DNA of 14,757 bases from NCBI GenBank assembly GCA_042088665.1, contig JBELMB010000129.1, forward strand, positions 1 through 14,757. Direction: 5' to 3'. This DNA comes from JBELMB01 sp042088665 (GTDB taxonomy: Bacteria > Pseudomonadota > Alphaproteobacteria > Rhodobacterales > Rhodobacteraceae). The position numbers and the translations under genes were made by a program. The notes under the pieces were generated by a model. It made no database searches and had not been told where the DNA came from. It was given only the letters and a program-made list of their open reading frames with translations. Below, piece after piece: positions 1 to 6,139 of the stretch; the first letter of the stretch is position 1, and every line of letters starts with the position of its first letter.

Positions 1-1164
1 GCCCGCGCCGATGATTGCCACCAGACGGCCCATCACATGCGGGCGCAAAGCTGCGATGGCAGTGGCCACCGCATCCGGCGTATGGGCGTAATCCACAAAG
101 ACCGCCGCGCCATTGGTGCGTGTTGCGGCCAGTTCCATACGGCCGCGCACCGTGCGCAGCAGCGGCAATACGTCCAGCACGTCTTCGGGATCCGCGCCAC
201 AGGCCATCGCAAGCCCCGCCGCGACCAGAACGTTTTCCGCCTGAAAGCCGCCGATCAGGCCCAGCCGTTCCTGCCGGAGCATACCGTCATAGCGCAGCCG
301 GATTTCCTGTCCCGTGGCGTCAAAGCGCTGCGCCTCAAGGCACAGGTCCGCCGCGTCACGCCCCACCGTCAGAACTTCTTGGCCTCGCGCCCGGGCGATC
401 GCCACAAGATCCACGCCACGGGCATCGTCGATGTTGATCACCGCGATGCCGTCCTCGCTGAGGACACGCGCAAAAAGCCCGGCCTTTGCAGCGAAATAGT
501 CGTCAAAGTTCGCGTGGTAGTCGAGGTGATCCTGACTGAAATTCGTGAACCCCGCCGCGGCCAGCGTCACCCCGTCGAGACGGCGCTGCGCCAACCCGTG
601 GGACGAGGCCTCCATCGCCGCGTGGCTGACCCCCTGCTCCGCGGCACCGGACAACATCCGGTGCAGCGTGATCGGTTCTGGCGTGGTGTGGCGCAGGGGC
701 GCCTGCCAGTCGCCTTCGACTCCGGTGGTGCCCAGATTGACGGCGCGCAGCCCAAGTTCCTGCCAGATCTGCCGGGTGAAGCTCGCCACCGAGGTCTTGC
801 CATTGGTGCCGGTCACCGCGACCACGGTTTCGGGCTGCCGCCCGAACCAAAGCGCAGAGGTGAAGGCCAGCGCCTGCCGGGGGTCTTCTGCGATCACCAG
901 CGCCGCATCGGATGCGGCCAGTTCGTTTGCGGCGATGCGCGCGCCCTCTGCATCGGTCAGGATCGCCGCGGCGCCCATGCGCAAGGCGTATTTGATGAAG
1001 TCGCCGCCATGGACTCGCGTGCCCGGCAAAGCGGCAAACAGCGCGCCCTCGCGGACCTCTCGGCTGTCCACGGCCAGCCCCGTGATGCGCGCCTCGCGTC
1101 CGCCGCGCGCGGTCAGGCCCAACTGGCCCAGGCTCTTGGTTCCCGCTGTCTGTTCCGCCCCCAT
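1..1164 (-). CDS. murE: UDP-N-acetylmuramoyl-tripeptide synthetase MurE, 3' part missing
   Basis: Cytoplasmic Mur ligase that uses ATP to add the third residue (meso-diaminopimelate in Gram-negative bacteria) to UDP-MurNAc-L-Ala-D-Glu. The 388 codons present form one open frame from an ATG at 1164 to the window edge; the family is usually about 490 residues, so roughly the last 100, including the DNPR substrate-specificity loop, lie outside. Visible marks are an N-terminal domain with VDSREVREGALFAALPG, the ATP P-loop VTGTNGKTS (about residues 117-125), EASSHGL, FTNFSQDHLDYH, the YFAAKAGLF segment that carries the carbamylated lysine in this family, and DYAHTPDA. The ATG was chosen because KSLGQLGLTARGG right after it matches usual MurE starts. 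An in-frame GTG 18 bases upstream is an alternative. It lies 80 bp after ftsI and is probably in the same operon. Confidence 0.95.
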   Translation of the reverse strand, partial: MGAEQTAGTKSLGQLGLTARGGREARITGLAVDSREVREGALFAALPGTRVHGGDFIKYALRMGAAAILTDAEGARIAANELAASDAALVIAEDPRQALAFTSALWFGRQPETVVAVTGTNGKTSVASFTRQIWQELGLRAVNLGTTGVEGDWQAPLRHTTPEPITLHRMLSGAAEQGVSHAAMEASSHGLAQRRLDGVTLAAAGFTNFSQDHLDYHANFDDYFAAKAGLFARVLSEDGIAVINIDDARGVDLVAIARARGQEVLTVGRDAADLCLEAQRFDATGQEIRLRYDGMLRQERLGLIGGFQAENVLVAAGLAMACGADPEDVLDVLPLLRTVRGRMELAATRTNGAAVFVDYAHTPDAVATAIAALRPHVMGRLVAIIGAG

Positions 1165-1244
1165 TCGGCCCTGTACCCCACCTTGTCTCTGGTCTTGCCT
1201 TGCCACCCATCGCGCCGATGCCCTGTGCCGGGCGCCGCTGCGCC

Positions 1245-3041
1245 TCACTCGGTGGCGTTCATGGTACGGGTCAAATGCCCCGTATCGTATTCCGGACGCA
1301 AGCCCAGAAGCGGAGCAACCCGGGTGATCATCTCTGCGGCCACCGGCACAGCTGTCCAGCCAGCCGTGCGGCGCGGTTTCTTGCCGGAAGTCTCCACCGG
1401 TTCGTCCAGCGTCACCACCAGCACGTAGCGCGGGTCATGCGCGGGAAAGACCGAGGCAAAGGTGGCGATCACCTTGTCGTCGTAATAGCCGCCGCCGCGT
1501 TCGCGCGGCTTGTCCGCCGTGCCCGTCTTGCCACCCACGTGATAGCCCGGCACTTCTGCAAAAGAGGCCGTGCCATCCTCATGCGCCACCACTTGCCGCA
1601 GCATGTCCAGCGAGGCCCGCGCCACGCTCGGGCTCAGCACCACGTCGCGGTACTGCGGTCCGGCCTGCTTGATCAGGGTCGGCTTGACCGTGCGCCCGCC
1701 ATTGGCCAGCGCCGCATAGCCTGCCGCCAGATGCAGCGGCGTGGTCGAGATGCCATGACCATAGGAAATCGTCACGGTCGAGATATCCGACCAGCGCGGC
1801 GGCAACAGCGGTTGTCCACCGCGCGCCTCCAAGATTTCCAGCGGGGGCGGGTCGAAAAAGCCCAGCGTCCGCAGGAAATCCTGCTGCCGCGCGCCGCCGA
1901 TCATCAGCGCCAGTTTGCCGGTCCCCCGGTTGGAGCTTTTGACAATGATCTTTTCGACTGTGAGCGACCCGTAGTTCTTGTTGCGGAATTCGCCGATCTT
2001 GTGACCGTTCACTTCCATTGGCGGCGAGGTGTCCAGCACCGTCTGAGGGTTGACCAGCCGCAACTGCATGGCCTGCGCCGCGGCAAAGATCTTGAACGTC
2101 GAGCCAAGCTCATAGACGCCCTGCACCGCACGGTTGAACAGCGGGCTGTCAGAGGCATCGCCCTGTGCCGGGGGGCGCGGGCGGTCATTGGGGTCGAAAT
2201 CCGGCAGGCTCACGATAGAGATGACTTCGCCGGTGTGCACATCCATCAACACGCTGGCCGCGCCCTTGGCATTCAACAGCTTCATGCCGGCGTCCAGCAC
2301 CTGCTCTGCCGCGGCCTGCACCGTCAGATCCAGCGACAAGGTCAGTGGCACGCCTTCGCGCGCGGGGTCGCGCAGTTCCGCGTCAAAGAATTTTTCGATG
2401 CCCGCGGTGCCGATCACTTCGGCGGAATGCACCCCTTCTTCGCCAAAGCTCGCGCCGCCCAAGACATGCGACGCAATCGCGCCATTGGGATAAAGCCGCA
2501 TCTCGCGCGGACCAAACAGCAGCCCGGGCTCGCCGATTTCATGCACCTGCTGCATCTGCTCCGGGCTCAGCTTGCGCTTGACCCAGATGAACTTGCGCTT
2601 GGGGTCCGTGAAGCGCGCCAGCAGCTTGTCCTGTTCGAGATCCGGAAAGATCTCTGCCAGACGCAGCGCGGCCTTTGCCGGGTCAATCATCTGGTGCGGA
2701 TGCGCATAGAGCGAATGGGTCGACATGTTCGTCGCCAAAAGCCGCCCGTAGCGGTCAACGATATCGGCGCGGGTCGCGATGATGGAGCCGCCGGTGGTCT
2801 GCGCTCTGGGCTCCGTCGGCTCGGATGCGGACAGCATGCCCATGCGCGCGCCGATCACCGCGTAGGCACAAAAGAACATCACGGCGAGCACCAAAAGCCG
2901 TCCTTCGGCCCTCAGACGCAAGCTGTCGCGCATGTCTTCGTGCCGCAAACGACGATTTTCGCGCTCGATCGCATCGGGGTTCTCGCCTTTTTGGCGGGCG
3001 TCGAGAATGCGGGCCAGCGGGCGCAGCGGTTGGCGGGTCAT
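1245..3041 (-). CDS. ftsI: Peptidoglycan D,D-transpeptidase FtsI (PBP3, class B)
   Basis: Septum-specific transpeptidase that cross-links peptidoglycan in the periplasm, working with FtsW and the FtsQLB complex. The 598-residue protein has a short cytoplasmic tail, one membrane anchor (about residues 48-65), a class B dimerisation domain, then the penicillin-binding domain with all three active-site motifs: STFK (314-317, nucleophile S314), SSN (369-371) and KTGT (505-508). Length is normal for alphaproteobacterial FtsI. Its start overlaps the ftsL stop by 4 bp (ATGA), implying translational coupling. Nothing is missing or broken. The order ftsL-ftsI-murE is the standard dcw arrangement. Confidence 0.97.
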   Translation of the reverse strand: MTRQPLRPLARILDARQKGENPDAIERENRRLRHEDMRDSLRLRAEGRLLVLAVMFFCAYAVIGARMGMLSASEPTEPRAQTTGGSIIATRADIVDRYGRLLATNMSTHSLYAHPHQMIDPAKAALRLAEIFPDLEQDKLLARFTDPKRKFIWVKRKLSPEQMQQVHEIGEPGLLFGPREMRLYPNGAIASHVLGGASFGEEGVHSAEVIGTAGIEKFFDAELRDPAREGVPLTLSLDLTVQAAAEQVLDAGMKLLNAKGAASVLMDVHTGEVISIVSLPDFDPNDRPRPPAQGDASDSPLFNRAVQGVYELGSTFKIFAAAQAMQLRLVNPQTVLDTSPPMEVNGHKIGEFRNKNYGSLTVEKIIVKSSNRGTGKLALMIGGARQQDFLRTLGFFDPPPLEILEARGGQPLLPPRWSDISTVTISYGHGISTTPLHLAAGYAALANGGRTVKPTLIKQAGPQYRDVVLSPSVARASLDMLRQVVAHEDGTASFAEVPGYHVGGKTGTADKPRERGGGYYDDKVIATFASVFPAHDPRYVLVVTLDEPVETSGKKPRRTAGWTAVPVAAEMITRVAPLLGLRPEYDTGHLTRTMNATE

Positions 3042-3385
3042 GGGTTTGTTGCTCCGACGCTGGAGACCTCCACCGGCTGGGTCAGTTCCAGCGCGGGCGG
3101 CGCGGGATAGGCCACCTGGTCGATCTGACCAAACTGGTCGGGCCGCAGCGGCAAGAGCCCGAGACGGTCAAAGTTCAGATCCGCGAGGTCACGCAACCGG
3201 TCGGGGCGGTTCAGATAGGCCCATTCGGCCTTCAGGATCGACAGGCGCTCGCGCGCGAGGGCGATGTCCTCTTGCAGCAGATCCACTTCGTCCAGTTCGT
3301 CCTGCGTCAGGTTGATTTCGGTATAGGCCCAGAATCCGGACCCGATCACCGCCAGTACGGACAGCACAAAGAACAGCGAGCGCAT
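3038..3385 (-). CDS. ftsL: Cell division protein FtsL
   Basis: Small bitopic divisome protein that forms a coiled coil with FtsB and helps activate FtsWI at the septum. The 115-residue product begins with a single hydrophobic helix (about residues 4-21). A charged heptad-like stretch follows (about 25-60, with DELDEVDLLQEDIALARERL), and then a Pro-rich periplasmic tail. FtsL is poorly conserved, so the call rests on size, topology and position between rsmH and ftsI. Its ATG overlaps the rsmH stop by one base, and its stop overlaps the ftsI start by four, so all three are probably translated together. Confidence 0.88.
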   Translation of the reverse strand: MRSLFFVLSVLAVIGSGFWAYTEINLTQDELDEVDLLQEDIALARERLSILKAEWAYLNRPDRLRDLADLNFDRLGLLPLRPDQFGQIDQVAYPAPPALELTQPVEVSSVGATNP

Positions 3386-4380
3386 CAGGCTCTCCCCTTC
3401 TGGATGGGCCCTTTCAACATGGGCATTTGCAGATCTTCCGCCTCGATGGGCTGGGCGGGCACATCGGTGCGGCGCGCCACGCGCAGTTTGGCAGAGCGCG
3501 CCCGCGGGTTGGCCGCCAGCTCGCCCGCATCGGCGGCGACGGCCTTGCGGGTCAGGATCTCGAACGGCGCGGTCGGGGTCGTCTCCTCGCGCGCGTAGCG
3601 GTTCACATGGGCGCGTTTCTCGCCATGCGCCTGAAAAAAGCGTTTCACCATGCGGTCTTCGACCGAATGGAAGGTGACGATGGCCAGCTTGCCGCCCGGT
3701 CGCAGCACCCGTTCCGCCGCCATCAACCCCTGCCAGAGCGCATCGTATTCGCCGTTCACCGCGATGCGCAGCGCCTGAAAACTGCGGGTGGCGGCGTGGG
3801 CCTGTCCGGGCTTCGTACGGCCCAGCACGCTCTCGATCATGCCGGCCAGCGCCAGCGTGCCCGAAAACGGGCGGTCGTTGACCATGGCACGGGCGATGCG
3901 GCGCGATTGGCGCTCTTCACCGTATATATAGAGGATGTCGGCCAGCGCGCTCTCGGACGCGGTGTTCACCAGTTCGGCCGCCGTTGGGCCCTCTTGCCCC
4001 ATCCGCATGTCCAAGGGGCCATCGCGCATGAAGGAAAAGCCGCGTTCCGCCAGATCAAGCTGCATCGACGACACGCCCAGATCGAGGACGACGCCATCTG
4101 CCCGCGTGGCAACTTTATCCAGATTAGAGAAATTTTCCCGCACAAGGGAAAGACCCGGCCAATCGCCGATCCAGGCCTCAGCCATCCGATGCGCCAGCGG
4201 GTCGCGGTCAATGCCGATCACCTGCTCTGCGCCCGCCTCCATCAGCCCGCGCGCATAGCCGCCCGCGCCAAAGGTGCCATCAATCCAGACCCCCTCAACC
4301 GGGGCCACTGCCTGCAAGAGCGGTGCAAGCAGGACGGGGATATGCGGCGCGGGGCCTTCGGTTTGCACCGCGGCCGCCAC
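3385..4380 (-). CDS. rsmH: 16S rRNA (cytosine1402-N4)-methyltransferase RsmH (MraW)
   Basis: SAM-dependent enzyme that methylates N4 of C1402 in 16S rRNA at the ribosomal P site. The 331 residues begin with HIPVLLAPLLQAV. They carry SAM motif I DGTFGAGGYA (about 34-43), the acidic GIDRDP (56-61), DLGVSSMQLD (100-109), FSFMRDGPLDMRM (115-127), the ATRSFQALRIAVNGE block (197-211) and TFHSVEDR (236-243). Length is typical. The start is a GTG directly after the mraZ TAG stop with no spacer, so translation probably depends on mraZ. A leftmost MAAAV start is accepted because the conserved block begins about 13 residues in. Confidence 0.97.
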   Translation of the reverse strand: MAAAVQTEGPAPHIPVLLAPLLQAVAPVEGVWIDGTFGAGGYARGLMEAGAEQVIGIDRDPLAHRMAEAWIGDWPGLSLVRENFSNLDKVATRADGVVLDLGVSSMQLDLAERGFSFMRDGPLDMRMGQEGPTAAELVNTASESALADILYIYGEERQSRRIARAMVNDRPFSGTLALAGMIESVLGRTKPGQAHAATRSFQALRIAVNGEYDALWQGLMAAERVLRPGGKLAIVTFHSVEDRMVKRFFQAHGEKRAHVNRYAREETTPTAPFEILTRKAVAADAGELAANPRARSAKLRVARRTDVPAQPIEAEDLQMPMLKGPIQKGRA

Positions 4381-4887
4381 CTAGACCCCCTCGTCGTCAA
4401 GCAATTGAACGGGATCGAAGTCATCTGGAAGATCATCGAGATACTCTTCCGTTTTCGAGAGCTCCTCAACTTCGTAGGTCTTCGGCTCCCAGATCTGGAA
4501 GGTGTCGACGTTGGATGCGAAATACGCCTCGTTCGAGATGCCGACCTTGTCGCGCAGTTTCGCAGGCAGCACGATGCGCCCGGTCTCGTCGACACTGGAG
4601 GTCGCGGATTGCGTGGAAAAGAGACGCTCCAGCAGGCGGCGCTTCTGGCTGCCGCGGGGCATGGCACTGATCCGGTCCTCGACGTCTTCCATCTCCTGGA
4701 TTGTGTAACATTCCAGATACTTGCGACGATGGTCACCGTAGACGATCACGAAGTTGGGGTTCAGACCATCGGTCCAGTCAGGGTCACCGGCCTCCAGAAC
4801 GCGCCGAAAGGAAGCAGGGATAGACACCCGTCCTTTCGTGTCGACCTTGTGTCGACTCTCGCCTCTGAACCTCAGCCTGCGTCCCAC
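4381..4887 (-). CDS. mraZ: Transcriptional regulator MraZ, GTG start
   Basis: DNA-binding protein of the AbrB/SpoVT fold; in E. coli it represses its own dcw promoter by binding TGGGN direct repeats. The 168 residues hold two MraZ repeats, each with the DxxGR signature: DTKGRVSIPASFR (about 16-28) and DETGRIVLPAKLR (about 100-112). The tail is acidic (DDLPDDFDPVQLLDDEG). The open frame extends to an ATG at 5001, but I chose GTG 4887. It puts GRRLRFRGES at the N-terminus, as in other MraZ proteins, gives the usual length, and has a strong GGAGGG nine bases upstream. The extra 38 codons upstream run through two RNA hairpins and are not MraZ-like. It heads the dcw operon. Confidence 0.95.
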   Translation of the reverse strand: MGRRLRFRGESRHKVDTKGRVSIPASFRRVLEAGDPDWTDGLNPNFVIVYGDHRRKYLECYTIQEMEDVEDRISAMPRGSQKRRLLERLFSTQSATSSVDETGRIVLPAKLRDKVGISNEAYFASNVDTFQIWEPKTYEVEELSKTEEYLDDLPDDFDPVQLLDDEGV

Positions 4888-4896
4888 GGACCCTGG

Positions 4897-4902
4897 CCCT
4901 CC
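4897..4902 (-). promoter_or_regulatory. Ribosome binding site deciding the mraZ start
   Basis: GGAGGG on the minus strand, nine bases before GTG 4887. It supports that start over the longer ATG at 5001. The flanking bases can form a small GGTCC/GGGCC stem (with one G-U pair, loop GGA) that would cover part of this site; whether that matters is unknown. Confidence 0.75.
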
Positions 4903-4925
4903 GGACCCCCCTTTAAAACGTAAAA

Positions 4926-4963
4926 GCGGTGGGTTGATCGGCTGCCATCGATCAACCCACCGC
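4926..4963 (-). terminator. Strong hairpin with T-rich tail upstream of mraZ, possible attenuator
   Basis: A perfect 15-bp inverted repeat: GCGGTGGGTTGATCG at 4926-4940 and its complement at 4949-4963, with an 8-base loop. Read in the mraZ direction, the GC-rich stem is followed by TTTTACGTTTT, like an intrinsic terminator. In the plus direction no T run follows. Only 38 bases separate it from the mraZ GTG, which leaves little room for a promoter, so it most likely sits inside the mraZ leader RNA. It could instead end transcripts arriving from upstream, or be a protein-binding dyad. Confidence 0.6.
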
Positions 4964-4965
4964 GG

Positions 4966-4980
4966 ACCCGCAAAGCGGGT
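4966..4980 (-). other. Small leader hairpin next to the mraZ attenuator-like stem
   Basis: ACCCGC, three-base loop, GCGGGT: a 6-bp perfect stem two bases upstream (in the mraZ direction) of the larger stem. The two would stack in tandem in the leader RNA. Confidence 0.5.
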
Positions 4981-5154
4981 GTCTCCGACTGCGCGCGCCA
5001 CCTGGGGGGATGTCTGCTCGCCCGCGCGCCGGATCCTTGTGTCACGATGAAAGCGGGTGCCTGTATGAAACCTGCTTTTTATTGTTTTGGTGTTCGCTTG
5101 GGGTCTTGTTTGCGCCCCGTTTCCCGTCTCTCATCGTGTGACTTAGGTATGCCA

Positions 5155-5200
5155 TGGGAATTCATGGGCATCAACAGGTTTCTATGGGATTTCTTTGGGT
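5155..5200 (+). promoter_or_regulatory. Array of TGGGN repeats, MraZ-box-like, plus orientation
   Basis: TGGGA at 5155, TGGGC at 5165, a degenerate CAGGT at 5175, TGGGA at 5185 and TGGGT at 5196: pentamers phased at 10, 10, 10 and 11 bp. MraZ in E. coli and mollicutes is known to bind TGGGA-type pentamers separated by about five bases. Here the repeats face away from mraZ, 268-313 bp before its start codon. That they are MraZ operators is inferred from the pattern and from mraZ being the adjacent gene. Confidence 0.6.
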
Positions 5201-5264
5201 CCGCCGGCTCTAAAGCCCTTGGAATATCAAGATTAATCAAGAACACTCCGCGAACATCTCCTCT

Positions 5265-5286
5265 ATGTGGTGTGAGTTATCCACAT
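5265..5286. promoter_or_regulatory. Perfect DnaA box inside a short inverted repeat
   Basis: TTATCCACA at 5277-5285 equals the strict consensus DnaA box. It overlaps the dyad ATGTGG (5265-5270) and CCACAT (5281-5286) with a 10-base spacer. DnaA is a known transcription factor as well as the initiator, and in alphaproteobacteria it can act on division genes. One box can occur by chance, so function is uncertain. Confidence 0.4.
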
Positions 5287-5325
5287 GACCCACTAGATAT
5301 CGACCGAAGAAATGCCTCAAAAAAA

Positions 5326-5340
5326 TCCCACAAATTCCCA
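5326..5340 (-). promoter_or_regulatory. Pair of TGGGA repeats, MraZ-box-like, facing mraZ
   Basis: On the minus strand TGGGA (5340-5336), five bases, TGGGA (5330-5326), then a T-rich run. The exact N5 spacing matches the described MraZ operator, and the direction matches mraZ. It lies about 440 bp from the start codon, which would mean a long leader or regulation at a distance. I could not fix a promoter nearby. Confidence 0.5.
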
Positions 5341-5382
5341 GATCCACGTCTCATTCGGCAAGAGCTTTGCGCGAATACTCCG

Positions 5383-5444
5383 GATTCCAAGCTGATTTAG
5401 GCATTTTCGGCCAGAGAATCACCCCGAATCTCTGGATTTGATTC
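5383..5444. promoter_or_regulatory. Cluster of four GANTC (CcrM) methylation sites
   Basis: GANTC occurs at 5383-5387, 5416-5420, 5426-5430 and 5440-5444; roughly one site per 256 bases is expected by chance. In alphaproteobacteria CcrM methylates GANTC, and methylation state with GcrA controls some division promoters. Two of the sites lie in or at the arms of an inverted repeat, CCAGAGA (5411-5417) and TCTCTGG (5429-5435), with an 11-base loop. Confidence 0.45.
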
Positions 5445-5460
5445 GGATCAGCGGGGCTTT

Positions 5461-5497
5461 GCCCATCTCGAACCATACCGCGTCCCATGTAATCCCA
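5461..5497 (-). promoter_or_regulatory. Third group of TGGGN repeats, MraZ-box-like
   Basis: On the minus strand TGGGA (5497-5493), N5, TGGGA (5487-5483), then a weaker TGGTT (from 5475) and TGGGC (5465-5461). The first pair has the exact 10-bp period seen in the other two groups. It is the outermost group, nearly 600 bp before mraZ. Confidence 0.45.
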
Positions 5498-5527
5498 TGA
5501 AGCTTGTCAGATGACGCGCCCTGACCC

Positions 5528-5577
5528 ATTGCGTCCCGTCCCAAGCCCCCTCCCGGTGTCGCGTGACGCAATTTTTT
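5528..5577 (+). terminator. Hairpin followed by T run
   Basis: ATTGCGTC (5528-5535) pairs perfectly with GACGCAAT (5565-5572), with a 29-base GC-rich loop, and the stem runs directly into a T tract to 5577. Read on the plus strand it resembles an intrinsic terminator, but no gene is known to end here. If real it implies a short plus-strand transcript starting near 5300-5500. Confidence 0.3.
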
Positions 5578-6090
5578 GCGGTGTTTTATGCAGTCTTTTA
5601 CGGAAGCGCGTTTTTTGGTTTGCCTCAGCCGGTCAGCCCTGCTGCCAGCCCGGACCTGGAAGAGGTCTGACCGCGTCCAGCGTGCCAGTGAACACCGAGG
5701 GTGCCTTGATCCGGACCGACGTCTGGACAGCGGAAAACCCACGTTGACCGGCAACTGTTCGCGGATGCCGCGCGATGGCGGCGATGCCTCGAACTCGCGA
5801 CAAAATCCGCAGGTCGCCGCCGCAGTTTCAACGCCCCCACCGAAGTCGGTGTATTCGGTGCCTCCTTTTGCCCGCACCCCTCAAGGTCGATCCACTGTTA
5901 TAAAGAGCGGCATGTCCCAGACCGGGGTGGGCGGTATCTGCGCAAGGGCACAAAAGGCGTATGGCCATCTTGATGGCTGGTCTTCCCTCCGGACCATGGT
6001 CACGCGGGCCATGAGCGCCCGCACAGACCAGCCGTGCGGCCCAACCAACAGGCCCCGGGCGGGGCTCGGGGCGCGCGCCCTGCGGCGCAA

Positions 6091-6118
6091 CTTGACCCCC
6101 CCGGCATCCTCCTAGATA
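6091..6118 (+). promoter_or_regulatory. tatD: Possible tatD promoter
   Basis: CTTGAC (6091-6096), common as a -35 core in alphaproteobacteria, and TAGATA (6113-6118) as a weak -10. The spacing is short, 15-16 bases. It would give a leader of about 15-20 bases before tatD. Confidence 0.35.
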
Positions 6119-6139
6119 CCCACCGATACAGGAGTCCCC

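Larger units (their letters stand above)
5445..6139. other. Long intergenic region with no recognised gene
   Basis: About 700 bases between the dcw control signals and tatD. Open frames exist on both strands (for example 5419-5877 minus and 5576-6115 plus), but their products are rich in Arg, Ser, Pro and Cys, match nothing I know, and lack good ribosome sites. I looked for RNase P RNA, which some alphaproteobacteria carry near mraZ, and did not find its GAGGAAAGTCCGG core on either strand. No tRNA-like TψC arm folds. What is visible: the outermost MraZ-like repeats at the left end, a hairpin with a T run at 5528-5577, a small dyad GCCATC-TT-GATGGC at 5964-5977, and a possible tatD promoter at the right end. 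Confidence 0.5.

Noticed and set aside
37..4923. Long plus-strand open frames opposite the dcw genes (37-1428, 1200-3110, 3427-4923)
   Set aside because: They lie antisense to murE, ftsI, ftsL, rsmH and mraZ. Their Arg/His/Gln-rich products look like mirror images of GC-rich coding and match no family.
4888..5001. Longer mraZ starting at ATG 5001
   Set aside because: The extra 38 residues are encoded by the two hairpins and do not resemble MraZ. GTG 4887 has a well-placed GGAGGG.
5047..5400. 117-codon plus-strand frame
   Set aside because: Much of its product is the translation of the TGGGN repeats and the DnaA-box region; no ribosome site and no homology recognised.
5155..5500. Replication origin
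   Set aside because: There is one perfect DnaA box but no cluster of boxes, no clear AT-rich unwinding region, and no origin-linked genes.
5419..6115. Minus frame 5419-5877 and plus frame 5576-6115 as genes
   Set aside because: Poor start contexts and atypical composition; no motif seen.
5000..6139. RNase P RNA or a tRNA in the gap next to mraZ
   Set aside because: The conserved GAGGAAAGTCCGG core is absent on both strands, and the TTCGA-like spots do not form a TψC stem.
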